Source: Pseudomonadota bacterium (GTDB lineage: Bacteria > Pseudomonadota > Alphaproteobacteria > Acetobacterales > Acetobacteraceae). From it: 7,940 nucleotides of DNA. Under the pieces are notes generated by a model. It worked only from the letters and a program-made list of their open reading frames with translations. It was not told where the DNA came from and did no database searches. The position numbers and the translations under genes are program-made. The stretch is taken from positions 1-7,940 of the forward strand of contig JAKBCX010000056.1 of the NCBI GenBank assembly GCA_021807465.1, in the 5' to 3' direction. Shown one piece after another: positions 6,282 through 7,940 of this stretch (positions are counted from its first letter, which is position 1; each line of letters starts with the position of its first letter).

Positions 6282-7145
6282 ATGGCGCGCCAGAATGTGG
6301 GTGGAATTGAAATCGACTACGAGTTTTTCGGGGATGCAGACGCGCCTGTTGTTATTCTCACTCCCGGCGGCCGTTACCCGCGCGACACGCCCGGCCTGCC
6401 GCAGCTTGCGGCGGCGCTGGTGGAGGGGGGCTACCGTGTTCTCTCCTGGGACCGCCCTAATTGCGGTGCCTCTGATATTAGCTTTGAAGGCATGAGCGAA
6501 TCCGCCTTGCATGCCGATACGCTGGTGGGCCTTACCGAGGCGCTGGGCCTGCGGCGTTTTGCCCTGGTTGGCGGCTCGGCTGGTTCACGCATCTCGCTTA
6601 TGGCGGCGGCGCGGGCGCCCGAGCGCGTGAGCAAGCTCTTCATCTGGTGGATTAGCGGCGGACCAATCTCTTTGGCGCAGCTTGCCAATTATTACTGTGC
6701 CGATGCCGCCGTGGCGGCGTCTCGCGGGGGGATGGAGGCGGTGGCGGCATTGCCTGGTTTTGCTGAGCAGATTGCCCGTAACCCGCGCAACCGTGAGCTG
6801 ATTCTGAAATGGGACCCGGACGCCTTTATTGCCCGCATGCAGCTTTGGGCCGAGGGCTATGCCTATTCCCGCACCTCGCCCGTGCCGGGCATTTCGGCGG
6901 ATCAATTCGCGCGCATGACCATGCCGGCTATCGTGCTGCGTAGTGGCAAGAGCGATCTTTCCCACACGCGCGAGGCCAGCGAGCAGACGGCAGCCCTGCT
7001 GCCCAACGCGCAGCTTGTGGAGCCGCCCTGGCCCGACCAGGAATGGAATAATTGCTCCAAAATTCCCAATGAACCAGGCCGCGGCCGGTTCGAGCGCTGG
7101 CCGCTGCTGGCGCCGATGATTTTGGAATTTTTAAACCGCCCATAA
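6282..7145 (+). CDS. Alpha/beta-hydrolase-fold protein lacking the usual C-terminal histidine
   Basis: A 287-residue alpha/beta-fold hydrolase of unknown substrate, cytoplasmic (no signal peptide). Fold marks: ILTPGGRYP (25-33) in the oxyanion-loop position, YRVLSWDRPNCGASD (51-65), and the nucleophile elbow VGGSAGS with S99. The acid candidate is D225 in GKSDLSH. The family normally has a catalytic His near the C-terminus. Here the last 59 residues contain none, and the whole protein has only H77 and H228, the latter just three residues after the acid. The tail instead is rich in Trp, Pro and acidic residues (PPWPDQEW, about 248-255; RFERWP, about 269-274). It may therefore use an altered triad or be a non-hydrolytic member such as a lyase or a binding protein. 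It is divergent from the IclR gene, next to a P450 operon and before an acyl-CoA dehydrogenase, which suggests a step in degradation of an organic compound. Confidence 0.88.
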   Translation: MARQNVGGIEIDYEFFGDADAPVVILTPGGRYPRDTPGLPQLAAALVEGGYRVLSWDRPNCGASDISFEGMSESALHADTLVGLTEALGLRRFALVGGSAGSRISLMAAARAPERVSKLFIWWISGGPISLAQLANYYCADAAVAASRGGMEAVAALPGFAEQIARNPRNRELILKWDPDAFIARMQLWAEGYAYSRTSPVPGISADQFARMTMPAIVLRSGKSDLSHTREASEQTAALLPNAQLVEPPWPDQEWNNCSKIPNEPGRGRFERWPLLAPMILEFLNRP

Positions 7146-7151
7146 GCCCAT

Positions 7152-7184
7152 GGGAATTTGCACAGAGCGGCTGTGCAAATTCCC
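7152..7184. terminator. Perfect 14-bp-stem hairpin between hydrolase and acyl-CoA dehydrogenase genes
   Basis: GGGAATTTGCACAG (7152-7165) and CTGTGCAAATTCCC (7171-7184) are exact reverse complements around the 5-nt loop AGCGG, starting 6 bp after the hydrolase stop. It is the strongest RNA hairpin in the window. No T-run follows on either strand, so it is not a textbook intrinsic terminator. It may end or protect the hydrolase mRNA or lower read-through into the next gene. An 8-bp palindrome, CCCATGGG (7147-7154), abuts it. Confidence 0.6.
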
Positions 7185-7233
7185 GCCTATGAAGGGCGTG
7201 GCTTTTGCGGCTTACAATCGCGCCCGGTATTTT

Positions 7234-7240
7234 GGAGGGG
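7234..7240 (+). promoter_or_regulatory. Ribosome binding site of the acyl-CoA dehydrogenase gene
   Basis: GGAGGGG stands 9 bp before the ATG at 7250 and supports that start. A GTG at 7243 has only 2 bp spacing and is out of frame. Confidence 0.65.
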
Positions 7241-7249
7241 TAGTGTCGA

Positions 7250-7940
7250 ATGAGCGGTCTGTCGTTTGAACTGGCTGACGAGCAGGCCGCCATACGTGAT
7301 ATGGCGCGCGAATTCGCCCATGAGCATCTGGCACCATTCGCCGTGGCGTGGGACCGGGACAAATATTTTCCCGTTGAGACAATGCGTGCCGCCGCCGCCC
7401 TGGGCATGGGTGGCATCTACGTAAGCGAGGCCCATGGTGGTTCCGGTCTTTCGCGTCTCGATGCGGCGCTGATTATAGAAGCGCTAGCCACAGGCTGCCC
7501 CACCATAGCTGCTTATATCTCTATCCATAACATGGTCGCGGGCATGATTGACCGCTATGGCAACGATGAGCAGCGCCGCAAATATTTGCCGCAACTTTGC
7601 AGCATGGAGCGTTTTGCGAGCTATTGCCTCACCGAACCCGCCGCCGGGTCCGACGCGGCGGCGTTGCGCACGCGCGCGGTGCGGGATGGCGAGCATTATA
7701 TTGTAAATGGTACAAAACAATTCATCTCCGGTGCGGGCACGGCCGAGCTTTATGCGGTTATGGTCCGCACGGGCGGCGAGGGGCCGAAGGGCATTTCCAC
7801 GCTACTCATCGAGAAGAGCATGGAAGGAGTCAGCTTCGGCGCCAATGAGCATAAAATGGGCTGGAACGCCCAGCCAACGCGGCAGGTGATTTTCGAGGAT
7901 GTGCGCGTGCCCGTGGCCAATCTGCTTGGCGAGGAAGGCA
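7250..7940 (+). CDS. Acyl-CoA dehydrogenase, isobutyryl-CoA dehydrogenase-like, 3' end cut by window
   Basis: The first 230 residues of a FAD-dependent acyl-CoA dehydrogenase (full length expected about 380). It would introduce an alpha,beta double bond into an acyl-CoA and pass electrons to ETF. Seen: the N-terminal helical domain (FELADEQAAIRDMAREFAHE), the IYVSEAHGGSGLSRLDAALI segment, the flavin/substrate motif YCLTEPAAGSDAAAL (125-139), the beta-domain NGTKQFISGAG (153-163), and FGANEHKMGWNAQPTRQVIF (196-215). The GWNxQPTR wording is what I recall from isobutyryl-CoA dehydrogenases (human ACAD8 and bacterial homologues) of valine catabolism, so that is the preferred specificity. A short or branched-chain acyl-CoA dehydrogenase of other range remains possible. 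The catalytic glutamate lies beyond the window. It follows the hydrolase by 104 bp with a strong hairpin between, so co-transcription is uncertain. Confidence 0.92.
   Translation, partial: MSGLSFELADEQAAIRDMAREFAHEHLAPFAVAWDRDKYFPVETMRAAAALGMGGIYVSEAHGGSGLSRLDAALIIEALATGCPTIAAYISIHNMVAGMIDRYGNDEQRRKYLPQLCSMERFASYCLTEPAAGSDAAALRTRAVRDGEHYIVNGTKQFISGAGTAELYAVMVRTGGEGPKGISTLLIEKSMEGVSFGANEHKMGWNAQPTRQVIFEDVRVPVANLLGEEG

Noticed and set aside
6928..7416. Open - strand frame across the hydrolase end, hairpin and start of the acyl-CoA dehydrogenase gene
   Set aside because: It would read through the perfect hairpin and antisense to two well-supported genes.

Overview
The window is GC-rich, densely coded Gram-negative DNA. 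An exported EfeB-type peroxidase and an OprB-type outer-membrane porin place it in a proteobacterium. The porin's wording resembles what I remember of acetic-acid-bacterium (Acetobacteraceae) porins, so an acidophilic or acetic alphaproteobacterium is my best guess, not a proven assignment. Eight protein genes are visible and two are cut by the window edges. No rRNA, tRNA, CRISPR array or insertion sequence was seen.

Left part (1-3378, all + strand): the 3' part of efeB (haem-dependent deferrochelatase/DyP peroxidase), an OprB-family carbohydrate-type porin, and a TetR-family regulator. A perfect 12-bp palindrome lies in the efeB-porin gap, and a second inverted repeat lies just ahead of the TetR gene. 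These make a local TetR-porin circuit plausible.

Middle part (3395-6103, - strand): an IclR-family regulator, then a bacterial cytochrome P450 and a putidaredoxin-like [2Fe-2S] ferredoxin 12 bp apart. The last two form a class I P450 electron-transfer pair. No ferredoxin reductase is encoded here. The P450 carries an unusual extra domain of about 95 residues behind an Ala/Pro-rich linker. A hairpin with a T-rich tail may end this operon within the end of the convergent TetR gene.

Right part (6282-7940, + strand): an alpha/beta-hydrolase-fold protein divergent from the IclR gene, then a long perfect hairpin, then the 5' two-thirds or so of an acyl-CoA dehydrogenase resembling isobutyryl-CoA dehydrogenase.

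How they may work together: the P450/ferredoxin pair, hydrolase, acyl-CoA dehydrogenase, porin and two regulators look like an accessory catabolic cluster (uptake, oxygenation, hydrolysis or C-C cleavage, acyl-CoA oxidation). The substrate cannot be read from sequence. The most notable regulatory signal is a shared 13-bp pattern, TGWTACMRTGTAW. It occurs in the P450 promoter and again in the IclR/hydrolase divergent promoter region, as expected if the IclR protein controls both units.
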